64,000 nt of DNA from Muricea muricata (Eukaryota > Cnidaria > Anthozoa > Malacalcyonacea > Plexauridae): NCBI GenBank assembly GCA_963855995.1, contig OY979718.1, positions 40,359,559 through 40,423,558 on the forward strand. The letters are read 5' to 3'. The translations under genes and the position numbers were made by a program. A model generated the notes under the pieces. That model saw only the letters and a program-made list of their open reading frames with translations. It did not search any database and was not told the origin of the DNA. This document shows, piece by piece, positions 10,877 to 22,600 of this stretch; positions within the stretch are counted from its first letter, which is position 1; every line of letters begins with the position of its first letter.

Positions 10877-11829
10877 AGAAAACCAACCTTGCAAATGCTA
10901 ATGCATTGCTAAGTTGATCTTCTCCAGAGAGCAGCTGCGCATAGCTAACAAATTAAAGCAACAAACATTAGTGACTTAAGTACTTAGTATGCAAATTTGA
11001 ATCCCTTTGAAAATAGCAAGTGCCCCCCACTGATCCTACCAACTGCCTACCTGCCTCAGTTCTAAGCTGTCTTCCTCGGTCCTAAACTCCTGCATTCCAT
11101 TCATTACCCTCACTTTCCTCACCATCGCACAGTCACTCACAGCTAATAAACCCGCATGCACCACCACCACCCCGACTGCCAACCCATATTATAAAATTAA
11201 AAGAATAGAAATTTCGATAAAGTATGCATTGTGAACGTTGATTATTTTGATATTTTAGGCCAAACGTAAACAGAAAATGTTGAAGGTTCTATATACAAAC
11301 AGGTAAGCTTCCTACTTATCTTTATACATGTAATTTACAGAATCCAAAAATACATAAAACTTAACCGGCAATTTTGTTAAAATCTCTTATCACGACATAT
11401 ACTAATAATTATGAAAATTTAGTTGGAATAATAATAATTGCTCAGAGTTTAGCTGTGGCCTTTTTGCATGAAACATACTTTCAAAAATTTTAACTCCTTT
11501 ATTTAAGCCTAACCCCATGCAACTTACACACGGCTCACACCCTCGCATTCCAAACATTTAGCTAATAAATTACGTTATGAACAAAAAAGGAAATAAAAGG
11601 ATAAATTACGTTATCTCTAGCTACTTAAACCCACTTAAACTGAGTATTTGATTGAGTTTTCAAACGTAAAACCTTAGCTGAATGGGCATGGGCATTTCGT
11701 TCTGTTAACTGTTCCGAAGTAAACAAAAACCTAACCTTATACTTGCCAAAGTCTAAGGCTGGGTCAAATAGACTTGAGAATGCAATGAGTATAAATAATT
11801 TGAAAATGTAAAACACAACTCAAGTTTTC

Positions 11830-12960
11830 TTCCTTTAAGACTTTTTAAATCCTGTTGCCATGCAACTTAAGGTCCCTCTAGCTAGCACAATTACTCTTCA
11901 TATCTCAAAAGGATATCGATCAAAATATTTTAAAACTTTATTTTGCATTTCTCATGTTTATTTAACCGAAACGCTCTCATTTGCATGATACCTCGCAGCT
12001 GCTCTCAAACCACTTCCGTAATTGGTACACAAACAATGACCTAATTGTTTCATTGTTCCTGCTTACCAAAATAAACCCAAAAGAACCAAGATACTTAACA
12101 TATTTATAATCAAAGAGGATTCTTACTACACAATCAAGTCACCACCATGAATTGACATATTACAATGAAAATAAATAAGCCGTATTCCCATGAGAATTTA
12201 AAATGCGAAAAAATCCAACCAATCTTACTGACCGCACGCATATATGAATCAAATTAACAAAGAATAGAAACAAAGAAATAGTATATTCCCTTGGGAATTA
12301 GAAAATTCATATTTTCTCGTTATTTTAAACTTATGCTAATAAATTTTTAATAACCTTAGACTAAACCAATGCTTAAAATGTTATTACTACAACTTATTAC
12401 TTCAAACTGATCATATTTTAGATTGATTTTTAACTCGATAATTAAAATAAAACAAAACAGTGGCATTTTTGCAAGATTGCCAAACTCTTAGAATATTCCA
12501 CGTGGTTTTATTTCATGAAAAGTACCATTTAATCGTAATTTTTTCACCGAATTTGTTTTTCACAACGAGAAACAATAATTTTACTTAAAACAATAAAATT
12601 TACTTGAGTAGGAACAATAGAGTTTACCTAAAATCCTCTTTGATGTCTAAATAATAAGTATCTTGTTTTCTGACTTACATTTGTATAATTTCCACTACTG
12701 TCATAATTGCAGTGTTTAGCTTGCTTTCTCATTCTTGTGGATTGGACTTCTTATTTGGATTCTTATTCTTATTTTGGCATCGAGGATCGTTCATTCTGGA
12801 CCTTTTTTCTTGCGTTTTCATCCCATCTCATCACCTTTTGAAATGAAAGGGGTGGAATAATTAGATAAGGACTACCAATAATTTATAAACTACTTTATTG
12901 GAGAAAATATATATACAAAGAAAAAAAAACGCTTTGTGGTATTTAAAGTAGTTTAAAAAT
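11830..12960 (-). repeat. Old direct duplication, copy I (left arm)
   Basis: It shares block order with 13210-14320: an A/B-like phrase CCTCGCAGCTGCTCT, then CTGCTTACCAAAA, ATTCCCATG, TATCTTGTTTTCT, CATTTGTATAA, GCTTGCTTTCTC, and AAACTACTT near the end. Divergence and indels are visible throughout, so it is much older than the palindrome. No gene is seen. Confidence 0.75.
12184..12298. mobile_element. Roughly 100-bp insertion between two palindromic ATTCCC.TGGGAAT motifs
   Basis: Copy II of the old duplication has one ATTCCCATGGGAATTAGA (13579). Copy I has two near-copies (12184-12197 and 12285-12298) with about 90 bp of extra sequence between them. This looks like a short insertion that duplicated its palindromic target, or a deletion in copy II. 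Confidence 0.4.
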
Positions 12961-13209
12961 GTTAGTGATTTTCGACAGCAGACGAAATTACTGTTTCTGT
13001 TAACACGAGGCAAAATGTCATGGTGGTTTCCATTTCGAAATTATGTGAAGAATTATATTTACAATTGTGTGAAAATAACCACAAATTAAGTAATTAATTC
13101 CGTATTGTACATGCCCGAATGCTGAACAAACACCTTGATGTTAGTACGTTCTCTGTGAATTTAAGTTTAAGGCTGTGTCAAATAAGCATTAAAATGAAAA
13201 GGGTATAGA

Positions 13210-14320
13210 TCGTTTAAACATGTGGAACCCAACGTTTTTTTCGTTCAAGACTTATCTATAGGAATTTAAATCCTAACCGTTGTTACCAAGCAATATATCT
13301 CTAGTACTGTCCCAATATCTAGTACAGTTAGTTACTCTATATAGTTCAAAAGGATCGAAATATCTCGAAACGTTACCGCGATTAACATACTTATTGCATG
13401 GTACCTCGCAGCTGCTCTTAAGCCACGTCCGTAATTGGTTTTAGTGTTCCTGCTTACCAAAAACAAAACCGAAGGCCCAGATACTTATCATATTCATGAT
13501 AAAAAATTATTCTCATTGTAAAGTCATATCTCCACCAAAAATTGACACATGAATTACAATGAAATCAAAACAAGCTGTATTCCCATGGGAATTAGAAAAA
13601 AAAATGGTTAAGTCTTATTTCCTCGTTGTGGTAATGTATTGTAATGGGATGGTAAATTTAACCAATTTGTAAAATATCACCACAACTTAGTGTTATTACT
13701 TGAAACTGATTTTGTGAAGCAGTCAATCCAACATATTAGGTGACATTATGTAGGGGATTTCCTTGCATTATGTAGGGGATTTCCTTGCGTTAAGGTATTG
13801 TTTTTAAGGTATTGAACCCCCAACAATTGGAACCAAGAAACTTTTCATTTTTGCAGGATTTTCACACTCTTAGGTTTTTTCTTTGAAAATTATTGATTTA
13901 AGTGTACATTTAATCTTAATTTTGCACTCAGTTTGTTGCTTTTTCTTTATCCAAAAAGAAACAATGGAATTTAATTAAATCCTCTTTGCCCTCGAAATAG
14001 TATCTTGTTTTCTACTAACATACATTTGTATAAATTCCACTGTCATATCAATAATGTCGAGCTTGCTTTCTCGTTATTGTGGATTTGTTATTCTTTTGTG
14101 CGTCCATTTATTCTCATTGGTTGATCCATGCGATTCAGGATCGTTCATTCTGGTCTTTTCTTCTTACGTTTCTTCGCATCTTATCACCTTTTGAAAAGAA
14201 AGAAAGTAATAATTAGATAACAATTACGCATAATTTATAAACTACTAAATATACAAATTCCGATAAAACATGTACAAAAAAGGAAACGTTTTGTTGCATT
14301 TAAAGTAATTTGAAAATGTG
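13210..14320 (-). repeat. Old direct duplication, copy II (left arm)
   Basis: Diverged partner of 11830-12960, in the same orientation and about 1.35-1.4 kb away. It contains the 22-bp minisatellite absent from copy I. Confidence 0.75.
13745..13788 (-). repeat. 22-bp minisatellite, 2 units (left arm)
   Basis: Two exact copies of ATTATGTAGGGGATTTCCTT plus GC. The right-arm units carry 5, 5 and 4 copies. Confidence 0.95.
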
Positions 14321-14688
14321 ATGCAATGGGACGTTAAGGTACGTCCTAATTATTTATTGAGACACAATCCTTTGCAGTTGAAGGTTCGAAAATCCAAACA
14401 GAAATAAAATAGATTGCGTACATTGCGTTAAGGAATTTACCGATATTTAATGTTCTACTTTGATTAAGAAAGTATGCTTTGGTTTAAGGACTTATGCTAT
14501 TGAATACAGTATTTTTTAAAAAAGGAAAATAGCTTGGAAAGGTGTTATTAAAACTGCTTTCGTCGTTCACACAAACAAGGAGCTTTTTCCTGGAGTTATT
14601 GTTGTACTAGGTCATATACAGCTAATTCAGCAGTTTGATAAGGCTAAAGGTAAATGCCACGAGCGAAAAGTACGAAGGGTTTTATTAA

Positions 14689-16285
14689 AGGGAAATGGCA
14701 ATAAAAAATTTTATTGTCTCATTTGAAAGAGTCTCTAAAACAATAAATAGAAGTCTATTGCAAAATTTTTATATCTGTTTTTCTTCGGGAGATATTCTCA
14801 CCTAAATCAACGAACTGTCCGCCATCTTGGATTAATTTTTCACCTCATTAACAATGTTTTGGTGACGTTACAACAGGGATAAGCCTGTCGAAAATCCTCC
14901 TAAATACCTACCAACAATCAAATATTGTTTTAAAACTTCTCAGTCCGTGCTGAAATCGACCGAAACACTTGTCGTACATGTGGTTATGAGAGCATATTAA
15001 CCATTGTATCGTAAGAAAAAAAATCGCGTGATCCCAGTTGTGACGTATCGTGCATATCGACAAATATCCAAGATGGCGGGCAACTAAAGATTTCCTGTCA
15101 AAATATCTCACCAGTTAGGGTGGCTCGATAGGAAAAATCAACTAATTTTGATAGCATGTTTTATCAACAAAGAACCCATGGAATGATACTAATTTTGGTG
15201 GGCAGAAGTAACACACTTAGGACATTCACCAAAAAAAATTGGTGTAAATTGATTGAATTGCATGAGTGTAGGAGCCTTACTACTGATGCCTACTTTTCCG
15301 GCATCGAAAATTAAGGGGTTGCAAGAAACTCAATATTGACAAATATATAATAGGTATGATTCTAAAATTTTGAATATATTATAACTAAGTCTTGGGCTGT
15401 GCAAGGAACTAGAATCAAGCAAATATGGCCATGCATTCATAAAAATTTTGCACCCTGAATAACGGTAAAGCAAAACGTCCTAAGTTTATTGACCAAAATG
15501 TCTATAACTTGTGTTTGGTAGGTCCAAACTCAAAAATCCTAGTTCCTTGCATAACTAATAGGCACATGAATACCCAGTGAAAATTTCAGGTCAATAGCTT
15601 CTATAGTTTTTCAGAAATCACAAAAACTAATTCTAAAAAGGTCCGAAAATGACAAATTGAGAAAATCAGTCGCAAAGTTTGGTATAACTAACCAGTTCAA
15701 GTTTAAGGGCTTGAAATGCCCCAGCTTCATACTTGGTACCTTCCTTTTCAGACAGGTTGTCAGTATAGCCCTTTTTTGTCTGTCTGATCTTTTTTTTTTG
15801 TTTTTATGCTCGTCAGAGCTCTTTCGCACGGAATGGCGAAGACGGGTCATAGTCTATTTTCTTGAGACACTTCTTGGTCTGGGTTTGATCCCTAGGTTTT
15901 CCAGTACATCCAAAATAGCTTTAGTTTGTAGTAGCGCTGCTTTTACAAAGTCACCATAAAAACCGGTGTTTTAAGCCATTTCATAGGGTTATTTTGAAAA
16001 AAACAGATGCGGTTTCCATGGTTACCAGTGCAAAACATGATGGTGCATTTTATAAAACCCATCAAATGACTGGAAATACGTTCATATTATTTATAAAACC
16101 AATTGTATATGTAAGATTAGTGCTTAAACTTTCAAAAAATATTGTTTTTAAAAAATTTGATTTTTCTCATTTTTTTCCTATCGAGCCACCTTAAGGCAGA
16201 TATAAAAATTCTGTAATAGACTTCTATATATTGTTTTGAAGTCTCTTTCAAATGAGACGATAAAAAATTTTGTTGCCATTTTTCT
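14689..16285. mobile_element. TTAA element with TIRs of about 100 bp, interrupted (left arm)
   Basis: The left end is TTAA-AGGGAAATGGCAATAA (TTAA at 14685-14688). The right end is the inverted AGAAAAATGGCAACA, flanked by TTAA at 16286-16289. The long TIR includes TCTCATTTGAAAGAG and AGTCTATTGCAAAATTTTT. Uninterrupted 513-bp versions lie in the right arm. No ORF makes sense, so it is a non-autonomous element (MITE). A second TIR element at 15119-16190 is nested inside. Confidence 0.85.
15119..16190. mobile_element. Nested 1072-bp TIR element, left arm only
   Basis: The inverted ends are GGTGGCTCGATAGGAAAAA and its complement TTTTTCCTATCGAGCCACC. The flanks are TTAG at 15115-15118 and TTAA at 16191-16194, consistent with a TTAA duplication with one substitution. 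The right arm has the empty site CCTTAATTGG (TTAA at 30320-30323, and again in the other two units). The short ORFs within (15657-15959 and others) have no recognisable domain. It inserted after the arms separated, or it is an allelic difference. Confidence 0.88.
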
Positions 16286-16651
16286 TTAACCATAGTCACC
16301 TCGCATTACCGTGTCTGGGTAAACAACAAGCTTCAACGAACGTAAACAGTTTAATACCATTCTGTTACCCAACTTATTCCACATGTATAAGTCCATGAAC
16401 AACGTACTTTTTTAATCAAAGTTGAATATTTAATCTCGGTACATTCCAGGCAAAATAATATCGAACGCACCAACAAAAACAATAGAAAGGGAATGACACT
16501 TGCATGTCAATTTTGTCCTTCCCCTTCCCCCCAAAGTAAGGCTTCTGTGTATAATTAACTCACTTAGAATTGGACACAAATATTTTTGCTGTCAACTTAC
16601 ATTTCTAAAACATGTATGTAGGCCTTGACAGGTTGTCTGATGTTGAAATCT

Positions 16652-18184
16652 CTACACTGCGACCCACGATATTAGTTTTATAAGATATTTATGCCGTACG
16701 TGTTCAAAATGAGCATTACTATTCATTAAAACTTACGAACATCAAAACAAAGTTGTGAGAAGATCTTTACGATGTCTATATTTGATGTTAGTCACATGAC
16801 TGAAAATATATGGCGCTGTTCCATATTTCAGGCGGACCACGCTATTAGTTTTAAAAATATGTTAACACGATAAGACGTCGTTTTTAACTTGATTGGAAGT
16901 GGAAACGACATTGTTTAACCAACAACAGCACAGGTAACAACAAGAGAATGTTTTAGTTAGAAAATAAACGAACTTGGTGTCATAGTTGAAGGATTTTTCA
17001 AAGAATACGTGGAACGGCGGAAAAGAGGGATTCTGGACTTTTAAAATGGATAAGAATGGGAGGTATCAGGCGTTTGAAGGAGAACTGTTCGTAAATTGTC
17101 ATGATCAACGTCTATCAACATTTTGAGAAAGTTTGCTTTGCCATATATCTTCAAAACTAGCAATGATGGATTCCTGGTAAGCAATAATAATTCTAAAAGT
17201 ACCTCTACTGGTGTCGTGGAATAAACGTTTGGAACTGGATTGAGGCAAAAAATGCTTGAGAGCACAACGGAAGTTTGTTCTTTTGATGGGCAGACGAAAT
17301 CAGCATGATAAAGCTTGGAAAATGCATGCATGGGTTAGATTATTGATATTCAATGATGGTATGTGACAGGCGAGGCTAAGGAGTCAACAAAAAAGTGGTA
17401 AAGTAAACGAGTTCTGCTGGTAACAGCGGAAATAGGGATCAGAGGTCTCTTTTGCACATTTAGGCACATATGAAGACATGTTGGTTGCTAATAATGCGGA
17501 TCTAAATGATCGTCCTACCACTTCTTTGGCAGGTACCTAAAACCTTTCATCAGAAGTTCCTTTTCCCAGCATTAGGGCATTATCATGTTGATCTCGACTT
17601 GTCTGTCTCGACTTGTGCTCTCAAGCACTTTTTGCCTCAATCCAGTTCCAAACGTTTATTACACAACACCAGTAGAGGTACTTTTAGAATTATTATTGCT
17701 TACCAGGAATCCATCATTGCTAGTTTTGAAGATATATGGCAAAGCAAACTTTCTCAAAATGTTGATAGACGTTTATCATGATAATTTACGAACAGTTCTC
17801 CTTCAAACGCCTAATACCTCCCATTCTTATCCATTTTGGAAGTCCAGAATCCCTCTTTTCCGCCGTTCCACGTATTCTTTGAAAAATCCTTCAACTATGA
17901 GACCAAGTTCGTTTATTTTCTAACTAAAACATTCTCTTGTTGTTTCCTATGCTGTTTTTGGTTAAAGAATGTCGTTTCCACTTCCAATTAAGTTAAAAAC
18001 GACGTCTTATAGTGTTATCATATTTTTAAAACTAATACTGTGGTCCGAAATATGGAACAGCGCCATATATTTTCAGTCATGTGACTAACATCAAATATCA
18101 ACATCGTCAAGATCTTCCCACAACTTTGTTTTGATGTTCGTAAGTTTTTAAAACTAATAGTTCGTAAAACTAATCGCAGTGTAG
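16652..18184. mobile_element. Fold-back element with long inverted repeats (left arm)
   Basis: The outer ends are CTACACTGCGACCCACGATA and the inverted ...TCGCAGTGTAG. The arms, about 650 bp long, are nearly complementary (about 16652-17330 against 17585-18184) around a loop of about 250 bp. The same peptide-like translation appears from both arms on opposite strands, which shows the ORFs 17041-17331 and 17585-17923 are by-products and not genes. The right end here lacks about 9 bp kept in the right-arm copies. I see no clear target duplication and leave the superfamily open. Confidence 0.85.
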
Positions 18185-19650
18185 TTGGTTCTTCGTACCA
18201 CATTTTACGTCCTTTTGAAAAACAAGGGATATTTTTGTTAAATAATAGCGAAAATATCAACAATTGTAGGATGAATGTATTTGAAGGAACTAGGTTATGA
18301 TAGACGTTAGCTTCGCTTGCACAACGATAGCTAAAGAAATATGACAATAAAATTGGACTCTCTTTTATTCGGGATTATGTGTAAAACTATATTGGACTAC
18401 TTTACATTAATATTCACGCCATTATCAACTGTTCTCTACAGTCAATTATAGACGTGTTTAGAACATGGAATTGTTGGTTACTCTTCATGTTACACGACGA
18501 ATGTTCTGATTTTTTTATCCTAGTCTGAAATTCGTAACATGAATTGTTGTTACCTTGTTAGCCATCCCGGCGCCATCTGACGACACTGACAACGTTAGTT
18601 CGAGATATTATTCCTATTTCCTTTAGTTACTGTATTTCAAAATATTCAGCGTATGTTCATGAAGCAATTGGATATACTTGAAAGTTTAACTGACAAGGTA
18701 GAAGCAACAAACTTACATTTATTCTAACTTTGGATCGTCGTGGCTTCGATTGTTCTAGTTTCATGGTGCTGTTTATGGTTTCATCTGGTTGGCACTCTCT
18801 CTTGATAGAACAGCTCGTCGGTCCAGTAAGTAACAACCATATTTGTATTCCGTCAACCATAAAAAAATAACGAGAAAATTACAATAGCAATTAAGCCAAT
18901 ATTTCAGGATGGTGGAATTAATTTAAACGCAAACTTGATTGCGAATGACTTTGACAAGCTGTACCTTGCGATAGTATTTGCATCTTGACATCTTCTGATG
19001 GGCATGGGTAGTAATTTATTTCTTGGATCAATTTATATTCTTTCCCGTCTTGTTCTGTGCTTGTTCGATGTATTCACGTCTTCACTTTGCATCCTTTAGA
19101 CAAAGGAATTACGAATTTGTTTACAAAGAAAACTGCATTAATGAGTACCAGAGAAGATTAAATAATTGAGCGTGGGATATTATAGAAGATATAGTCAACG
19201 GATACAAACTCCGAGATGACTAAATTCCGTGGACAAAATATCGGCATGACAATATCGTTGCAAGAAACGCACCAGGTGAAAATCGTATACGTGATGCACC
19301 GAGCGAAAGACGCAAAACGCGCAAGAGAAATTGGAATTGTTTGGCATAATTTTTAGTCCCCTTTTTGGTCAATTTTGGGTCACACTTTAAGACGTATAAG
19401 AAAATAAAAAAGTAAAAAAGTACCAATGCTTTTCTGTTCAGGACAGTGTCATCCATGCGCGCGTGATGTTGCAACATTTTGGAAAAACTTTAAAAAAATC
19501 GTCGAAGCCGAACGTCGGGGAACATCTCAAGTACATGGATGACGCTATCTTGCCTTGGAAACTATTTCGTAATTGTGTTATAAAATACTTACAGTGAAGC
19601 ACAAGCCAATGTCAGGGAATTTAAATTTCGTACGTAAGATTGTTTTATTC
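18185..19650. other. Arm segment with no recognisable gene (left)
   Basis: Mirrored at about 26830-28281. The ORFs 18657-18860 and 19220-19477 are preserved in the mirror but show no motif, and the first differs by frame-altering changes between the arms. Confidence 0.5.
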
Positions 19651-19654
19651 TGCA

Positions 19655-19885
19655 CAGTAATGTCCAAGTGGCGCGATCGTCAAAGCAAGCGCCTGTCACG
19701 TCTGAAACCTTGGGTTCAATCCCCATTCATGACACGGTAGTAGTGAGTCTCCAGGTACTCCGGTTGGGAATGTTAACAGGATTGTTGGAATTGTAAAATA
19801 TCAGTAATCAACGGAACCCGGGCGATTAGCTGAGGTTGCTAGCTGGGTAACGATAGGTAGAATTATAAATAAATGAATCAAATTC
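19655..19885 (+). repeat. tRNA-derived SINE-like repeat (left arm)
   Basis: A-box-like GTGGCGCGATCGT at 19668-19680 and B-box GGTTCAATCC at 19713-19722, with tRNA-like spacing. The body has CCAGGTACTCCGGTTGGGAA. It lacks a closed acceptor stem, so it is not a working tRNA. The mirror copy is at about 26615-26815. Confidence 0.65.
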
Positions 19886-21860
19886 CGTGTTTCACTGAAG
19901 TTAGCACAAAAAACCAATTCTCAAACTGAATGGATAATACTTAAGCAACTAGGACAAATCAGTAACTGGCAAGTATAGGAGGGGTACTTGGAGAAACGAG
20001 TAAAGAGGATGGGTACTACCCTAGCTAAGGGGAACTACCCTAGCAAATAGGTACTATCCTAGGAAGGGTACTGTCCAAGGGGGAACGATAGGGTTAAACA
20101 CAATGAAGATTGGAATGGAATAAAAAAAGGTGAAAATTGAACGATTGGCTCAAGTATCGAGAAATTCGGACGGTCATGTCAATTCAAACGTCATGTCAGC
20201 ACTCCTTAAGTCAGTTGTTGAGAATGGTCTGACATAATGAGTTCTCACTTGACCATCGTTCTGAAAAGACACTAGAAGTCCTTATGTCACGCCAGTGTCA
20301 AACAGTGAATTGCAATGCAATGTGGGAAACATGTGGGGAAAATTGAAAACCGCGCGACGTAAGCACTTCTAAGGTCTATTCCTTTGAGTTTGAACTCTGG
20401 AAATGCAACAGGGAATAGAAGAATAGGAAATAATAAAGAAAATGAAAGTAAGTTATAATAAAGTCTATAAATAATAATAATAAAGAAACTACAGTTAATA
20501 GTCTAATCTCTATAGGGTGGGTTTGGTCTTGCTTGGGAAGGGTCTTTATTCAAAACAAAAGCAAGGCTTAGTACTTGAATTGCCAAAAATAATTTCCATC
20601 GTGAAAAGAGGTAATTCGTGTAAGACAGAGGGCACACAGACACTTTTTCCAGCAACATTAGTGAAATTTGCATGGAGGGCGCAAAAGATATTCTACAACA
20701 GCACAATAGTATATTGTAATATTTGGTTTCTTACCGGCTATATCCACTTGAATATGGCTGTGGGGTCTCGTACCACATTTGTGGCGTAGTTGTCTCGCAA
20801 TATCACTGGAATATCCAAAATGTAAAATGCAAAATGATAGATATCAAAATATAGAAACATTCGGAAAGGCGGCAAATTTTGTAATTTCTAAAACAAAATT
20901 ATTGTATTCAGGCTAGCTTGGATCAGTTGTAGGGCTACATGACAGAGAAAAATTATTTTACCTGTAAAATGTTCTGTTTTAATCGTGTCACCGGTATTTC
21001 ACTTCGAACGGTTTTCATTATAAGCTTGAGAGAGAAAAATAGAACCTAAATTATACGTATCACTACATTTATTTGAGTTTAAAAAATTTAATAAGCGATA
21101 TCTAATTGACCAGGTAAACAGACCAAATTTTTGTCAAAAAAGATAAGTAAACATTTAATAACTAAAACATGCTCAGAATAATTAGAGAATACCTACATGT
21201 GTAATTAATAAAAAACCGATATTGTTGATGTCCAGCTACACAAGAGCGATTTTCCTTGCATCTTGAGATTAGACAAGAAGGCGACGCCATTTTTAATTTG
21301 AGTTCTCTCGACAACACCGCATTTTGCTTTGCTATTTTTTCCCATTTCTTCGTTATTTTAGCTTGAATCTCCTCCAATTATCTCCCCAGTTACTCTTCCA
21401 CCGTTTCTATGGAACTACTTGAAGATTTGAAGACTTGTGGCATGGCTTAGAAGACCTAATTGTGGCTTGTAAATTTTCTGTCCCGAGCAGACATTTTGGA
21501 CAAACCTTCTTCTTCAACGACCAAGCAGCAAATGACGTCAGATGACCATTGTCCACCAGAAAATACCCGTATGTGTAATGTTTAATGATCTTTGTACGAA
21601 GCTTAAAGTACGATTTTATTGCAAGAATTAAGTGTTTTTGCTATTATTTTTCACTCATAGTATTCTCTAATTTCTTCGTTTGTACTTTTCTTATTCATTT
21701 CGCAAAAGAAGCGCGTGTAAGGGGCGTTTTTATAATTTTTTATTTGCATGCTGATGAGCAAGGAATGACCCGTTCGAGGTCTCATTGGCAATCAACTTTC
21801 CCTCCGTGGCCGAGAGGTAAAAATGACTGTCTTTTCGGACTTCTAACATCGTTTGAATTT
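19886..21860. other. Arm segment, weak coding signals only (left)
   Basis: It contains a run of short CTACCCTAG/GTACT phrases near 19985-20090 and an ATA-rich stretch near 20458-20490. The minus-strand reading at 21162-21312 begins MASPSCLISRCKENRSCVAG and is the same in the mirror (25222-25311), but it is only about 30 codons from its ATG. No family is recognised. It could be a short first exon or chance. Confidence 0.45.
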
Positions 21861-21861
21861 G

Positions 21862-21963
21862 ATTTTGGATGGATCGTCGACAGGTCAAGTCCAACCTCAG
21901 TTGGTGAGAATTTAATTCTTCGCTCGCTTAGTTGGACAGACCGGTCGACGATCCACCAAAAGC
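21862..21963. repeat. 100-bp hairpin (left arm)
   Basis: The arm TTTTGGATGGATCGTCGAC pairs with GTCGACGATCCACCAAAAG. Further pairing (TCCAAC/GTTGGA, AATTTAATT centre) makes one long imperfect stem. It is mirrored at 24551-24650. Confidence 0.8.
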
Positions 21964-21992
21964 TCAAGTCAAAGTTGGGCGTCGAGTTCAGG

Positions 21993-22050
21993 AAAACACT
22001 AGGCAGTAGCGCGAGGCCAAGGGGGCAAACGTTATTTGCCTAGTGTTTTT
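21993..22050. repeat. 58-bp inverted repeat AAAACACTAGGCA...TGCCTAGTGTTTT
   Basis: Thirteen-base perfect arms flank a GC-rich loop (GTAGCGCGAGGCCAAGG). It has terminator-like geometry but the context is eukaryotic. It is mirrored at about 24463-24520. Confidence 0.75.
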
Positions 22051-22284
22051 AACCAATATTTACTAAATTTCCTTATCTTGACTGTTGGGGACAGGCCTGT
22101 AGGGTTGGTGCATTGAAGACTTCTCGCCGTTATTTTACTTTCAAAAAGACAAGTTGACTTCGTTGAGAAATAACAACGAGAGGACTTCAAGGCACCACTA
22201 AACAACTGCACTTTAAACCTACAGTGTAGTGGTTTAGTTAGCTGTGCCAAATATGTATGACGGAGTTCTTCCAAAAGCTTACGG

Positions 22285-22600
22285 TGCATGAAGCATGGAT
22301 GCGCAAGATGCGCAAAAACCTTAAAGCCTTTAAAACAAGTGTGTGGTTTCAGGAAAGACAACAAAGTTTACTATATCAAAGCCGTGTAGTCATGTTTTAA
22401 GTTGTTCAGCGCTAGCTATGTAACTATCTTTAATTGCGACGTCTTTGCAAGAAGGCATGGATGCACAAAGACGCGCAAACACATTAAAGCCTTTTAGGCA
22501 AGTGTTTTGTTTCAGGAAAGAGTCAAAGACGACAACGCTTACTAAATCAAATCCGTGTGCTCATGTTTTAAGTTGTTCAGCTACATTTAACAATCTTTTA
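22285..22600 (+). repeat. Diverged direct repeat of about 165 bp, two copies (left arm)
   Basis: Both copies share GCATGGATGC, CGCAAA, TTAAAGCCTTT, GTTTCAGGAAAGA and CATGTTTTAAGTTGTTCAGC. The copies are 22285-22430 and 22452-22600. They are mirrored in 23870-24195. Confidence 0.75.

Larger units (their letters stand above)
11123..19209 (-). repeat. Single-copy left-arm counterpart of the 7.15-kb tandem unit
   Basis: This is the reverse complement of each tandem unit in the right arm. The ends correspond to the unit junctions CATCGC at 11123 and GGATACAAAC at 19200-19209. It is longer than one right-arm unit chiefly because of the element at 15119-16190. Here it is present once and is continuous with the arm on both sides, which shows the ancestral state. 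Confidence 0.85.

Noticed and set aside
15657..15959. 100-codon ORF within the nested element
   Set aside because: No recognisable domain, an overlapping ORF on the opposite strand, and location inside a TIR element. Chance is the simpler reading.
17041..17923. Similar peptides on both strands (..CLNPVPNVY.. type) that look like a conserved gene family
   Set aside because: They are translations of the two arms of one fold-back element. Copies elsewhere track the element and not a coding constraint.
19668..19722. Possible tRNA gene
   Set aside because: A- and B-box-like motifs exist, but I could not close an acceptor stem or a convincing anticodon arm. A SINE head fits better.
21993..22050. 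Inverted repeat resembling a bacterial terminator
   Set aside because: No bacterial gene lies nearby, the loop is too long, and the whole window is eukaryotic.
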